From assembly GCA_004297445.1 (NCBI GenBank), contig SCUK01000050.1, positions 1-63,561 of the forward strand: 63,561 bases of DNA, in the 5' to 3' direction. Each line of letters opens with the position of its first letter. The first letter of the stretch is position 1. The notes beneath the pieces were generated by a model, which ran no database searches, had not been told where the DNA came from, and was given only the letters and a program-made list of their open reading frames with translations. The position numbers were made by a program, and so were the translations under genes. The DNA comes from Anaerolineae bacterium. Lineage in GTDB: Bacteria > Chloroflexota > Anaerolineae > Anaerolineales > UBA11579. Below, piece by piece: positions 16,238 through 26,227 of this stretch.

Positions 16238-19200
16238 ATGTTTGAACAAAAACCGTTTAGCAGCGAGTCTCTGGGCCAGCGTTTCCGCGGCCGGCTCGTT
16301 TGGCGCGTTCTGCTTTACGGCGTGGTGCTCGCGATCGTCCCGATGCTGATCATGGGATGGGCCTCCTATGTGCGAGCGCGCCAGCTACTGCAGTCCCAGA
16401 TTACCGGCCAGCTCAGTCTGTTTGAACAGCGCCAGTCTTCCAACCTCAGTGAATGGATACACAATAAAGAAACCCGTCTCGGCAACGTGGTACGTGACCC
16501 GGCCTTCGTGTCGGATGTCAATGTTGTGATTGACTGGCCGAGCAGTTCGGAAGAGAACCAGGCCGCCCGCGCGGAAGCCCTCACCGCGCTGGATGCCCTG
16601 AACCCCAACATCACCACTGCGCTGTTCAACCAGTACTTCATAGTAGATTCCACCGGGACAATCCTGGCCGCCACGCTGCGCGAATGGGAAGGCCTGAATG
16701 TTTCGGATGCCCATTACTTCCAGGAACACATCCTCGGCCAGCCGCTCAACTCATTCACCATCTATTCCCCGACTCCCCTTTACACTGATACCCCCAGCGG
16801 TGAAGTTGAAGGCGTGATCATCACGGAAGAAATCATCCGCTTGAGCAAGAAAATACTGGTGTTCACCAACGCCCCGGTAACCGACGCCCAGGGTAACGTT
16901 ATCGCCCATGTCGTCGGCATCTCGGAGACCTTTGCTTTCCAAAACATCCTGCAGAGCGACCTGGATTTCCTGCCCAACGCATCCGTCATATTGTTTGACC
17001 TCGAAGAAGGCCATTCAGAAGCGGGGCTGGCGGCCGGCGTCACCCGCCTGCGCGGCCTGACCTCGCTGGAGCCCAGCGCCGACCAGTTGGCTCAGGTGGC
17101 GGCAGGCGCGTATCAACCCGGCCAACTGGCCGCAGAATACAACTCCTTTGACGGCTTGCCGGTGGTGGGTATTTACGAGGTTTTCCCAGACTTGAATATC
17201 GGCCTGTTGTTCGAAGTCCCCCAATCCCAGGTCTTCAGCGAACTCAATTCCCTGCTGCCGTTCACCATCGTGTTGCTTGTCGTCGCCTCCACCGTAATGG
17301 CCGTGGTGATTATCTTCGGCGTGCGCAGTCTCCTCAACCCAATCCTGGCGGTGGTCAATGCCAGCCGGTTGTTTGCCGATGGTGACTGGCAAATGCGCGC
17401 CCGCGTCAATCGCAAAGATGAAATCGGTCTGCTGGCCGAATCATTCAATCAGATGGCGGACGAGTTGACAAAGTTGTACCGTTCGCTTGAATTCGAAGTA
17501 TCAGAACGCACCCAGCAGATCATCGCCGCCGCCCAGGTGGCCCAGACCGCCACCTCCTCGCGGTCGCTTGAGGAACTGCTCTCGACCACGGTAAATCTCA
17601 TCGTCGACCGGTTCGGTCTTTACCACGCCGCAATCTTTCTACTGGATGAGTCAAAAGAATATGCTGTGTTGCGTGAAGCTACCGGAACGGCCGGCGCAAA
17701 TCTGAAAGCTCGCAATTACCGTATCCCCCTTGGCGATAGTTCCGTCGTGACCTGGGTGGCTCGCAACAATGCCCCGCGCCTGGTCGCGGATATCTCTCAA
17801 GACCAGATTCACATGCGCCATGAATTGCTGCCGGAGACCCTGTCCGAAGTTGGCGTGCCGATTTCCATCGGCACCGAGGTGCTGGGCGTATTGGACGTAC
17901 AGGCCAACCGGTCTGACGCATTCAAGACCGAAACAATGGATGTGATGGGCACGCTCGCCAATCAGCTGGCCACTGCCATCCAGAATTACCGCCTGCTCGA
18001 GGGCACCGAAGTCGACCTGCAGCAAATCAACCAGCTCTATCGCGCCAGCCGCCGTATTGCCCAGGCCTCCACTGCGGACGAAGTGTTCAACGCCACCGCC
18101 CAGGTCGTGCAACAAAGTGCTTTCATCAGCGCGGTGTATGTTCCTTCGGGCAGCCAGTTGAAACTGGTGGAATTCACCGAGAATCCAGCCTCCTACCAGT
18201 CCTTCCTGCCGGTGAACCTGAACATCTCCGGCGGCCATGCGCTTACCTACCTGAGCGCCGGCATTCCGCTCATCGTGCGAGATGTAAACCAGCCCGCCAC
18301 TTCCATCCACGGCGAGTTGCTGGTCATGCCCCAGCGGGTGAATTGCAGCACGGCCGCCTACCTGCCCATCCTGCAGGGCGGGCGTCTGGCAGCGCTCATC
18401 ATCATGGCCAGCCGTGACCGCGCCGCGATTTCACAAACCGCGCTGCAACCGTACGCCAGCCTCGTGGAACTCGTGACCACCGCGCTCGACAAGGTCGTAG
18501 CCCTCAGCGCCACCCACCAGCGGGTGAACGAGTTGCAAGTGCTTAATGACTTCAGCCTGGCCGTGGCCGACGAAACGCGCATTGAACATCTGTATCCGTT
18601 GATTCACGAACAGATTAAGACCCTGATGGGCGACGTTCATTTCTACATCGCTCTGTACAACCCGCAGACGAACCACATCGCCATTCCCTATATCTATGAA
18701 GGCGCTGAACCGCTTAACATTGACCCCTTCCCGCTGGGCGAGGGACTCACCAGCATTGTTATCCGAACCCGCCAGCCCCTGATGCTGGTGGAAGATACAG
18801 AACAGCGCGCTCGCGCGCTGGGCGCCAAGATCGTCGGCAAGATGGCCCTGTCCTGGCTCGGTGTGCCGCTCATCGCCTCCGGCGAAGTCATCGGCGTGAT
18901 GACCGTTCAGGACACTGAGAACGAAGGGCGATTCGATGATGACGACTTGCGGCTGATGAGCACTCTCTCCAGCCAGATTGCCGGCCTCATCAACTCCGTC
19001 CGCTTGCTGGGCCTCACCGCCCAGCGCGCCCTGCAATTGCGCACGGCGGCGGAAATCGCCCGCGATACCAGCGGCACACTGGAAGTGGATGAACTTCTCG
19101 CCAAGGCCATCAACCTCATCCGCGACCGTTTTGACTTCTACCATGCATCCGTATTCCTCGTGGACAAGGCCGGTCAAAATGCTGTCGTGCGCGAGTCCAC

Positions 19201-20281
19201 AGGCGAAGCCGGACGTCAAATGAAGGAACGCGGGCACAGCCTTGCGGTGGGCTCCAAGTCCATCGTGGGTACCGTAACCGAAACCGGGCAACCTCTGGTT
19301 GTTAATGACGTTACCGCCGACCCAACGCACAAGTTCAACCCGTTACTGCCTGACACCCGCTCTGAACTCGGTATCCCGCTCAAGGTTGGTGAACGCGTCA
19401 TCGGCGCGCTGGATGTGCAGTCCGTTCGGCCCTTCGCTTTCCATTCGGAAGACATTGAGATTATTCAAATTCTGGCTGACCAACTGGCTGTGGCTGTGGC
19501 CAATGCCGAACTCTTCAGTGATACTCAGGAAAGTCTTGCTCAGCATCGATTGATGCATCACGTCACGACTGTTGCGGCGGCTTCTGCCACACTGGATGAA
19601 GCCCTCAACAGCGCCGTGCAGGGTCTGCGCGTCACCCTCGGTGACCGGGTGGCCATTCTGCTGCTCGACAATGACAAGCAGATCTTGCGCGTGGAAGCTT
19701 CTGCCGGCTACGAAGAAGAAGTACTCGGCCTGCAGGTTCCGGTTGGCCAGGGCATTACCGGCTGGGTGGCCCAACGCCGTGAGCCCCTGCTCATCAAGGA
19801 TGTAACCAAAGACCCGCGCTACGTGTCCGGAAGCATCGCCGTGCGGTCTGAAATTGCTGTGCCGCTCATTTATCGCAACGAAACTCTTGGCGTTCTTAAC
19901 GTCGAAAGCGATGAGGTTGCCGCCTTCGACGAACACGACCTGGACATCCTGGGCACGCTGGCGGGCAGCCTGGCCGCCATCATCGTCAACGCCCGCCTCG
20001 CGGAACGCCAGCGGCAGTTGTTTGAAGTCACCAACAAAATTCGCCGCTCCGTCAGCATGGAAACCATCCTGGAGACTACTGCCAGTGAACTTTCTCGCAC
20101 CCTGGGCACGCGCAATGCGCGCATCCGCGTCGGTTCCGAATCCGGCAAGGGCGGCGCCACCCTCACGGAAGGCAATGGCCACCCCACTACTTCCAATCCC
20201 AATGAATTCCGCCCCGCGGCCATGGGATGGACCGGCAGTCTGCCCCCGTTGAATGACATTAACCCCGGAGAGGAAGAGTAA
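16238..20281 (+). CDS. Membrane sensor: dCache-HAMP-five GAF, no transmitter
   Basis: A 1347-residue protein. TM1 is at about 23-45, an extracellular double-Cache-like region at about 50-335, TM2 at about 338-361 and HAMP at about 362-415. Five GAF domains follow, roughly at 440-585, 610-760, 785-922, 946-1087 and 1119-1251. GAF4 has the cluster's recurring DTRSELGIPL motif. The C-terminus is a GAF-start stub (about 1260-1301, SMETILETTASELSRTLG) and a disordered tail. No HisKA, ATPase, GGDEF or MCP domain exists, so output must pass to partners. Its stop overlaps the next start as TAATG. The second GAF is divergent and contains two Cys. Confidence 0.9.
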   Translation: MFEQKPFSSESLGQRFRGRLVWRVLLYGVVLAIVPMLIMGWASYVRARQLLQSQITGQLSLFEQRQSSNLSEWIHNKETRLGNVVRDPAFVSDVNVVIDWPSSSEENQAARAEALTALDALNPNITTALFNQYFIVDSTGTILAATLREWEGLNVSDAHYFQEHILGQPLNSFTIYSPTPLYTDTPSGEVEGVIITEEIIRLSKKILVFTNAPVTDAQGNVIAHVVGISETFAFQNILQSDLDFLPNASVILFDLEEGHSEAGLAAGVTRLRGLTSLEPSADQLAQVAAGAYQPGQLAAEYNSFDGLPVVGIYEVFPDLNIGLLFEVPQSQVFSELNSLLPFTIVLLVVASTVMAVVIIFGVRSLLNPILAVVNASRLFADGDWQMRARVNRKDEIGLLAESFNQMADELTKLYRSLEFEVSERTQQIIAAAQVAQTATSSRSLEELLSTTVNLIVDRFGLYHAAIFLLDESKEYAVLREATGTAGANLKARNYRIPLGDSSVVTWVARNNAPRLVADISQDQIHMRHELLPETLSEVGVPISIGTEVLGVLDVQANRSDAFKTETMDVMGTLANQLATAIQNYRLLEGTEVDLQQINQLYRASRRIAQASTADEVFNATAQVVQQSAFISAVYVPSGSQLKLVEFTENPASYQSFLPVNLNISGGHALTYLSAGIPLIVRDVNQPATSIHGELLVMPQRVNCSTAAYLPILQGGRLAALIIMASRDRAAISQTALQPYASLVELVTTALDKVVALSATHQRVNELQVLNDFSLAVADETRIEHLYPLIHEQIKTLMGDVHFYIALYNPQTNHIAIPYIYEGAEPLNIDPFPLGEGLTSIVIRTRQPLMLVEDTEQRARALGAKIVGKMALSWLGVPLIASGEVIGVMTVQDTENEGRFDDDDLRLMSTLSSQIAGLINSVRLLGLTAQRALQLRTAAEIARDTSGTLEVDELLAKAINLIRDRFDFYHASVFLVDKAGQNAVVRESTGEAGRQMKERGHSLAVGSKSIVGTVTETGQPLVVNDVTADPTHKFNPLLPDTRSELGIPLKVGERVIGALDVQSVRPFAFHSEDIEIIQILADQLAVAVANAELFSDTQESLAQHRLMHHVTTVAAASATLDEALNSAVQGLRVTLGDRVAILLLDNDKQILRVEASAGYEEEVLGLQVPVGQGITGWVAQRREPLLIKDVTKDPRYVSGSIAVRSEIAVPLIYRNETLGVLNVESDEVAAFDEHDLDILGTLAGSLAAIIVNARLAERQRQLFEVTNKIRRSVSMETILETTASELSRTLGTRNARIRVGSESGKGGATLTEGNGHPTTSNPNEFRPAAMGWTGSLPPLNDINPGEEE

Positions 20282-21945
20282 TGGAGAACCGCACGGCCCT
20301 CTCTCCTTTCCATGTTGATCGCGTCCAGGAATGGCGCGAACGCATCCTGCAGACCCTGCTGTATGTCTTGTTGGGTGTCGGCCTGGCGATGTACATCGTC
20401 AATGTCATCGCCTTTGTTCGAAACGAAAATTGGCTCACAATTGTTTTCGTGACGCTGGCGTATGTTCTGGTCGCCGTGGTTACGTTCGTGCGGCGCATCC
20501 CTTACCTGGCGCGCGCCGCCACTGTGCTTTTGGTGGCGTATCTGCTGGCACCGCTCTCGCTGAATCTCTATGGCCTCGGCGGGGATGGGCGCGTCTGGCT
20601 ATTATTCTTCGTCATCTTCGCCGCCATCCTGTTTGGCCGCCGGGTGGCAACGGGCGCGCTCGTCCTTTCCGCCATTACCTATCTCGTCATCGCGCAATTT
20701 TTTGCCAGCGGCATGTGGCCAGCCCCGGTAGATGCCCTGACCCGCGATGCCAATTTCAGTTCTTGGGTCAACACCGGCGTCGCGATGTTGTTCGTCGCCC
20801 TGGTGCTGACGTTTTCCATCGGTTATCTGGTGCAGGGCTTCAACCGCACCATTAACGATCTGGAACAAACGCTGGCAGCAGAACGCCAGCTGGCCACAGA
20901 CCTGAACCGCGAGCAAACAGAACTGGCTGACCGTTCGGCAGACCTGGAACGCCGCGTGGGTCAGATCCGCACGGCCGCCGAGATTTCGCGCGCCATCGGC
21001 ACCATTCTTGACCCGCAGGAACTGCTGCAACGGGTGGCTGAGCTCATGCTCAACCGATTCGAGTTGTACTATGTGGGTGTCTTCACTGTCGATGAGCGCG
21101 GCCGTTATGCTTCCCTCACCGCCGGCACCGGCGAGGCGGGCCAAAAGATGATGGCCGAGAACCATCGTTTGAGCGTGGGTGGCTCGTCGATGGTAGGGTG
21201 GGCCACGGCCAATCGCCAGGCACGCATCGCGCTGGATGTCGGCCAGGAGGCCATCCGTTTCCGTAATCCCCACTTACCGCTCACCCGCTCTGAGCTGGCC
21301 CTGCCGCTTGCCATCGGCAACAACATCCTTGGCGCACTGAGTATTCAGAGCAGCCTGCCGGAAGCATTTGACCAGGACGATGTGACCGTTCTGCAAGGCA
21401 TTGCAGACAGCCTTGCCATCGCGCTGGAGAACGCCCGGCTGTTCCAGCAGATTGAAGCCAGTCTGAGCGAAATCCGCCAACTCAATCGTCAATATGTGGA
21501 AGGGTCGTGGACAACACTTGCGGAAGAACAAAGTGCACTGAATGTGACCTTCGAAAACCCAGCGGGCAACAAAGGCGGTTCAGGATTCTCCCTCAATGTG
21601 CCCCTCACCCTGCGCGACGAGCAAGTCATTGGCAACATCACACTTGAAACGGACAGCAGCAACTGGTCCTCCGAGGAACTGGAATTCATCGAAGCGGTCG
21701 GCAACCAGGCGGCGCTGGCGCTGGAATCGGCTCGCCTGCTGGAAGACACGCAACGCCGCGCCGAACGTGAACAGGCCCTCAACGACCTCACCTCGCGCTT
21801 CGCCCGCACGCTTGATTTTGAATCGCTAATGCAGACCGTGGTACGCGAACTTGGCAAGCTGCCGCGCGTATCAGAAGTCTCCATCCATGTCGTACCGCCC
21901 ACAGACAGCCCGGCTCCTGAGCCAGTGGCTGAGGTGGAGGAATAG
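20281..21945 (+). CDS. Membrane GAF protein with six-helix N-terminus, no output domain
   Basis: A 554-residue protein. About six transmembrane helices fill residues 20-205; a coiled coil leads to a full GAF at about 243-385 (FELYYVGVFTVDERGRY, then LPLTRSELALPL). A shortened GAF follows at about 407-486, missing its first half and beginning after an SWTTL segment. The protein ends with the shared stub FARTLDFESLMQTVV and a Pro/Glu tail. The polytopic membrane part may sense a lipid or membrane-derived signal; this is inference. The start overlaps the upstream stop by one base. Confidence 0.87.
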   Translation: MENRTALSPFHVDRVQEWRERILQTLLYVLLGVGLAMYIVNVIAFVRNENWLTIVFVTLAYVLVAVVTFVRRIPYLARAATVLLVAYLLAPLSLNLYGLGGDGRVWLLFFVIFAAILFGRRVATGALVLSAITYLVIAQFFASGMWPAPVDALTRDANFSSWVNTGVAMLFVALVLTFSIGYLVQGFNRTINDLEQTLAAERQLATDLNREQTELADRSADLERRVGQIRTAAEISRAIGTILDPQELLQRVAELMLNRFELYYVGVFTVDERGRYASLTAGTGEAGQKMMAENHRLSVGGSSMVGWATANRQARIALDVGQEAIRFRNPHLPLTRSELALPLAIGNNILGALSIQSSLPEAFDQDDVTVLQGIADSLAIALENARLFQQIEASLSEIRQLNRQYVEGSWTTLAEEQSALNVTFENPAGNKGGSGFSLNVPLTLRDEQVIGNITLETDSSNWSSEELEFIEAVGNQAALALESARLLEDTQRRAEREQALNDLTSRFARTLDFESLMQTVVRELGKLPRVSEVSIHVVPPTDSPAPEPVAEVEE

Positions 21946-21950
21946 GCGCG

Positions 21951-24842
21951 ATGAGCAACGCTCCGGCCATGACGCTCGCCACTGAAGAACTGCGCTTGCG
22001 CAACGCGCGCCGCGTGAGCATCATCCGCGCGATTGGCGGGATTGCCCTGCTGGCCTTCCTTTATTATGCGTTGTCCGCATCAGACGATCCGCGCAATAAC
22101 CTGGCGTATTCGTTTGGCTGGGTGCTGGTGTCCGGCAATCTGCTGGGGTTGCTGCTCGTCCTCCGCCGCCGCTTGGATGCCGGGCTCACCGTCAGCGTAC
22201 TCGGCCTGCAGCTTTCCCTCTTTGGCTTTGGCCTGGCCTTTGCCGGGTTTGGGTCGGCCATCCTGGTCGGGATGTTCAGCCTGACCACGATTTCTGTGGC
22301 CAACACCGTCCCGCAGCGGTTGAGCCGCCGGCTCTTGCTGACGGCTTCCATTTTAGGTCTCGTCGCCCTGCTGGTGGACCTGTTCATCGGCGTCACCGAT
22401 TTCCGCATCCAACCCACGGGGTATGCCTCCGTCCTGGCCTTTGCCTGGGGGCTGATTGCCGTCCTGGTGGGCGTCAATATCGTGCACCTGCTGCGGCAGT
22501 TCTCCTATTTCTCGCTGCGCACAAAACTGATCACATCCCTGGTCGCGGTGACCATCATCGCCCTCGGCCTGCTGGGAGCCTTCAACAACTATTTCGCTCG
22601 AGAGATCCTAACCAACGAAGCCAACAAGGCCCTGTTGAGTTCTGCCCACCAGATTCAAGCAAACCTGCTGGGATTTGTGGACAATGCGCGTGCTGCCGTC
22701 ACAGTCGAAGCCCGCCTACCCATCATGTCTGAGGTCCTGCCAATCGGAGCCGACCCGGAAGCGAGCGTACTTCGCCGCGCCACCGTGATTGCCACCCTGC
22801 GCGCCCTGCGAGACAAAGACCCGGACTACATCCGTCAATACACCATATACAATCTGGCGGGCGAGCACATTCTGGATGCCAGCAGCCAGATCATTGGCCC
22901 GGACATTACTGCTGAAACTTATTTCCAAGAAGCGGCTGCGGGCAATCCGTATGTGTCACCGCTGATGATTTCGCCGGTTTCAGGCGAATCGGCGCTCTAT
23001 TTCAGCGCCCCCATCCAGTCCACCTTCGGTGAGACAGTGGGTGTTCTGGTTGCGGAATATGACGGCCGGATACTTCAGGACTTAATCGCACGCAGCAATG
23101 ACCAGATTGGCCCGGACTCGTTCGCTATTCTTTTTGATGAATTCCAGATTCACCTTGCCCATGGCATCGCGCCGGAAACCATCTTTACAACTGTCGTCCC
23201 GATGGATGATGCCACCCTCGCTTCGCTGAAAGCCCAGAACCGGCTTCCCAACCTGCCTACCCACCTGCTCTTCCATGACCTGCCGGAATTGAGCCAGAAT
23301 ATCTTCCAGGCGAGCATGAGCGCTGAAAACGCTCACCTGTTCACTGCGGAAGACATTGCCACCGGTGAGCGCACCCTTCAGGGCGTTGCCATCGCGCTGG
23401 ATAACCCACCCTGGACGCTGGCAGTATTCCAACCACAGGATGTTTTCCTCGCGCCGGTCGAAGCGCAGGCACGCACGACCCTCCTGCTGGCGTTGGTCGT
23501 GGCCGCTGCGGTGGTGGCGATTGCCATCGGCCTCGCCCAGGTCCTGACACGGCCCATTGCCAGCCTTACCCGTACGGCTGCCGAAGTCTCTCAGGGTAAC
23601 CTGGGGGTGCAGGCAGAAGTTGGGACGGATGACGAGATTGGCGTGCTGGCGCAAACTTTCAACACTATGACCGTCCGCCTGCGAGAACTGGTTACCGGTC
23701 TGGAACGCCAGGTCGCCCAGCGCACACAGGACCTCCAGCAACGTGCTGAAATGCTGCAAGTGGCCGCCGAAATCGCGCGCGACGCCACTCGTGAGGTTGA
23801 AACCCAGGACCTGCTGGACCGTTCCGTAGAACTGATTGCCCAGCGTTTCAGCCTATACCATGTCGGCATTTACATTAACGACTTGCATGATCAGGTAACG
23901 CGGTTAATGGCTGGCAGCGATGAACCCGGCAGCCAGCTGGTGGAAAGTGAGCACCGCCTGCGAATCGGTAGCGAGACCAACGTTGGCTACGTGACCCTGA
24001 TTGGCGAAGCCCGTCTGGCACGGCCGAATGACCCTGCGTTTCGTGTTTCGCTGCACCCGTTGCTGCCCGCCAGCAAATCCCAGTTGGTGGTTCCCCTGCG
24101 CGTGGGCGAACAAATCATCGGCGCCATTGATATGCAAAGCGAACGCGGCGACCAATTCCGCGAGGAAGACCTGCCCGTGTTCCGCAGTCTGGCCGATCAG
24201 ATCGCCATCGCCATCCAGAAAAACGATTTGCGCCGCGAGGTCCAGCAGACCCTGACCGAACTGGAATCTGCGTATGGTCGCTATACCCGTGAATCGTGGC
24301 GCGCGTTCGTGCAGGCGCTGGAGAATTCCGGGTATCGCTATCGCCAGCTCTCGGTGGAACCGATTAATACCGAGGGAGACGAAGCCCGCCTCGCATGGGA
24401 GCGCGGCGAGACCGTCCTTCTCCATGGTCGTGAAACCGGCAATCCCCAGGAAAGTCTGCTGGCTGTGCCAATGAAAGTCCGCGGTGAGGTCGTGGGCGTG
24501 CTGAATTTGAAATTGCAGAACGACCACGTGCCGCAGGAAACCGCCACGCTGATTGAGGAAGTCTCCAGCCGCTTGAGCCTGGTACTGGAGAACGCCCGCC
24601 TCGTTGAAGTTGCCCAGCGGCGCGTGCAACGCGAGCGCCTGACTACTGAAATCACCGGCCGCATGCGCCAGTACCTGGACATCGACTCGGTATTGAAAAT
24701 CGCCATTGAAGAGATCGGCCGCCGGCTGGAATTGCCTGAAGTTGAAATTCGGTTGCGCGGCACCCCCGCAGCGAGTTCCAACGGCGCCAGCCACGGCGGA
24801 AGCAATGGTCACACGATTCAGAACGGGGATCGCAACCCATGA
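21951..24842 (+). CDS. Membrane sensor: multi-helix, dCache, HAMP, GAF pair
   Basis: A 963-residue protein. Six transmembrane helices (about 24-214) are followed by an extracellular dCache-like region (about 215-500), another TM (about 511-533), HAMP (about 533-585), a full GAF (about 606-755) and the shortened GAF (about 780-880, preceded by ESWRAFVQAL). The C-terminal stub reads QYLDIDSVLKIAIEEIG and a Gly/Ser/Asn-rich tail follows. In the first GAF the usual TRSEM motif is SKSQL, a divergence from its paralogues. The next gene overlaps by four bases (ATGA). Confidence 0.88.
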   Translation: MSNAPAMTLATEELRLRNARRVSIIRAIGGIALLAFLYYALSASDDPRNNLAYSFGWVLVSGNLLGLLLVLRRRLDAGLTVSVLGLQLSLFGFGLAFAGFGSAILVGMFSLTTISVANTVPQRLSRRLLLTASILGLVALLVDLFIGVTDFRIQPTGYASVLAFAWGLIAVLVGVNIVHLLRQFSYFSLRTKLITSLVAVTIIALGLLGAFNNYFAREILTNEANKALLSSAHQIQANLLGFVDNARAAVTVEARLPIMSEVLPIGADPEASVLRRATVIATLRALRDKDPDYIRQYTIYNLAGEHILDASSQIIGPDITAETYFQEAAAGNPYVSPLMISPVSGESALYFSAPIQSTFGETVGVLVAEYDGRILQDLIARSNDQIGPDSFAILFDEFQIHLAHGIAPETIFTTVVPMDDATLASLKAQNRLPNLPTHLLFHDLPELSQNIFQASMSAENAHLFTAEDIATGERTLQGVAIALDNPPWTLAVFQPQDVFLAPVEAQARTTLLLALVVAAAVVAIAIGLAQVLTRPIASLTRTAAEVSQGNLGVQAEVGTDDEIGVLAQTFNTMTVRLRELVTGLERQVAQRTQDLQQRAEMLQVAAEIARDATREVETQDLLDRSVELIAQRFSLYHVGIYINDLHDQVTRLMAGSDEPGSQLVESEHRLRIGSETNVGYVTLIGEARLARPNDPAFRVSLHPLLPASKSQLVVPLRVGEQIIGAIDMQSERGDQFREEDLPVFRSLADQIAIAIQKNDLRREVQQTLTELESAYGRYTRESWRAFVQALENSGYRYRQLSVEPINTEGDEARLAWERGETVLLHGRETGNPQESLLAVPMKVRGEVVGVLNLKLQNDHVPQETATLIEEVSSRLSLVLENARLVEVAQRRVQRERLTTEITGRMRQYLDIDSVLKIAIEEIGRRLELPEVEIRLRGTPAASSNGASHGGSNGHTIQNGDRNP

Positions 24843-26224
24843 AACTTCTCCGCGATTCACGCGTACAGTTTACGTTGGCCGGCGTTCTCTTCGGGTTGAT
24901 GTTCCCCGTAATCGCCACCACCATCGATGTCCTGGTGATTAACCGGCACCCGCTTACCCTCAGCAATATCCTGCTTGCGCAGTTGAATGAACCCCTGCTC
25001 TGGATCATTGACACAGCCCCAATCTTTCTCGGCCTGTTCGCGTTCGTCGGCGGTTATTTCCAACATCGTGTGGTCCTTCTTTCCGAGGACCTGCAATTGC
25101 AGGTAAACACGGCTAACACGCTGGGCAAGGAGCTTGAATCCCAGAACAGGATTCTTGAAGCCCGCGTGGTTGAACGCACCTCGGCGCTTGAGCGGCGCGC
25201 ACAGTTCGTGGAAGCCGCCGCGGATGTTGGCCGGGCGGCCACCTCCATCTATACCCTCGACGACTTGCTGCCCCAGGTGACCCAGTTCACCAGCGAGCGC
25301 TTCGGGTTCTACCACGTCGGCATCTTCCTGGTGGATGACTCCGGTGAATTTGCTGTTCTGCGTGCCGCCAACAGCGATGGCGGAAAACGAATGATAGCTC
25401 GCGGTCACCGCCTCAAGATCGGCGAAGAAGGTTTGGTGGGCTACGTGGTGGCACGCGGTGAGGCGCGCATTGCCCTCGATGTGGGCGAAGACACAGCGCA
25501 CTTTGCCGCGGCAGAACTCCCTGAAACGCGTTCGGAAATGGCCCTGCCGCTGTATTCCGGCGGACGCCTCTTTGGCGCGCTGGACATCCAGAGCCGTGAA
25601 GCCGCCGCCTTTACCAATGAAGACATCATCGTCTTGCGAGTACTGGCCGATCAGGTCTCTATGGCAGTCAACAACGCGCTATTGTTCGAACAGTTACAGA
25701 CAAGCGTGGATGCTGAACGCCGCGCTTATGGAGACGTCAGCCGGCGCGCCTGGCGCGAACTGCTGCGCCCCGGCCAGGATATCGGGTTCCGTTTCGCGGA
25801 TAATCGCGTTACTGCCGCCCGCGGCGCCTGGTCACCGTTGATGCTTGAAGCCGCCAGCCGCGGTCAAAGCCTGCAAGGTTCTGAAGAAGGTCGCCCCGTC
25901 ATCGCGGTGCCGGTAGAAGTGTCCGGCCAGCCAATCGGCGTACTTCATTTGCGCAAGAACGCAGGTGACCGCCCCTGGGCGGACGAGGAAGTTGACCTGA
26001 TCCATCGCCTTGCCGAACAACTCAGCCAGGCCGTCAATAGCGCCCGGCTCTACCAGGAAACGCAGCGTCGCGCCGCGCAGGAACAGGTAACCAGCGAGAT
26101 TGCCAGCAACTTGCGCCAGACGCTGGACATTGATGCCGTGTTACGCACTGCCGTCCAGGAACTGGGGGAGACGTTCTCCGCCCGCGAAGTCGTTATCCGG
26201 ATTAACCCGGAGCAGAAGGTCTAA
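24839..26224 (+). CDS. Two-TM GAF-pair protein, no output domain
   Basis: A 461-residue protein, the smallest of the membrane series. Two transmembrane helices (about 9-34 and 50-75) lead through a coiled coil to the full GAF (about 128-283; RFGFYHVGIFLVDDSGEF, then LPETRSEMALPL) and the shortened GAF (about 300-405; starts after SRRAWRELL). It closes with the stub QTLDIDAVLRTAVQELG and only a short tail. Start overlaps the preceding stop as ATGA, indicating translational coupling. Confidence 0.88.
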   Translation: MKLLRDSRVQFTLAGVLFGLMFPVIATTIDVLVINRHPLTLSNILLAQLNEPLLWIIDTAPIFLGLFAFVGGYFQHRVVLLSEDLQLQVNTANTLGKELESQNRILEARVVERTSALERRAQFVEAAADVGRAATSIYTLDDLLPQVTQFTSERFGFYHVGIFLVDDSGEFAVLRAANSDGGKRMIARGHRLKIGEEGLVGYVVARGEARIALDVGEDTAHFAAAELPETRSEMALPLYSGGRLFGALDIQSREAAAFTNEDIIVLRVLADQVSMAVNNALLFEQLQTSVDAERRAYGDVSRRAWRELLRPGQDIGFRFADNRVTAARGAWSPLMLEAASRGQSLQGSEEGRPVIAVPVEVSGQPIGVLHLRKNAGDRPWADEEVDLIHRLAEQLSQAVNSARLYQETQRRAAQEQVTSEIASNLRQTLDIDAVLRTAVQELGETFSAREVVIRINPEQKV

Positions 26225-26227
26225 CGC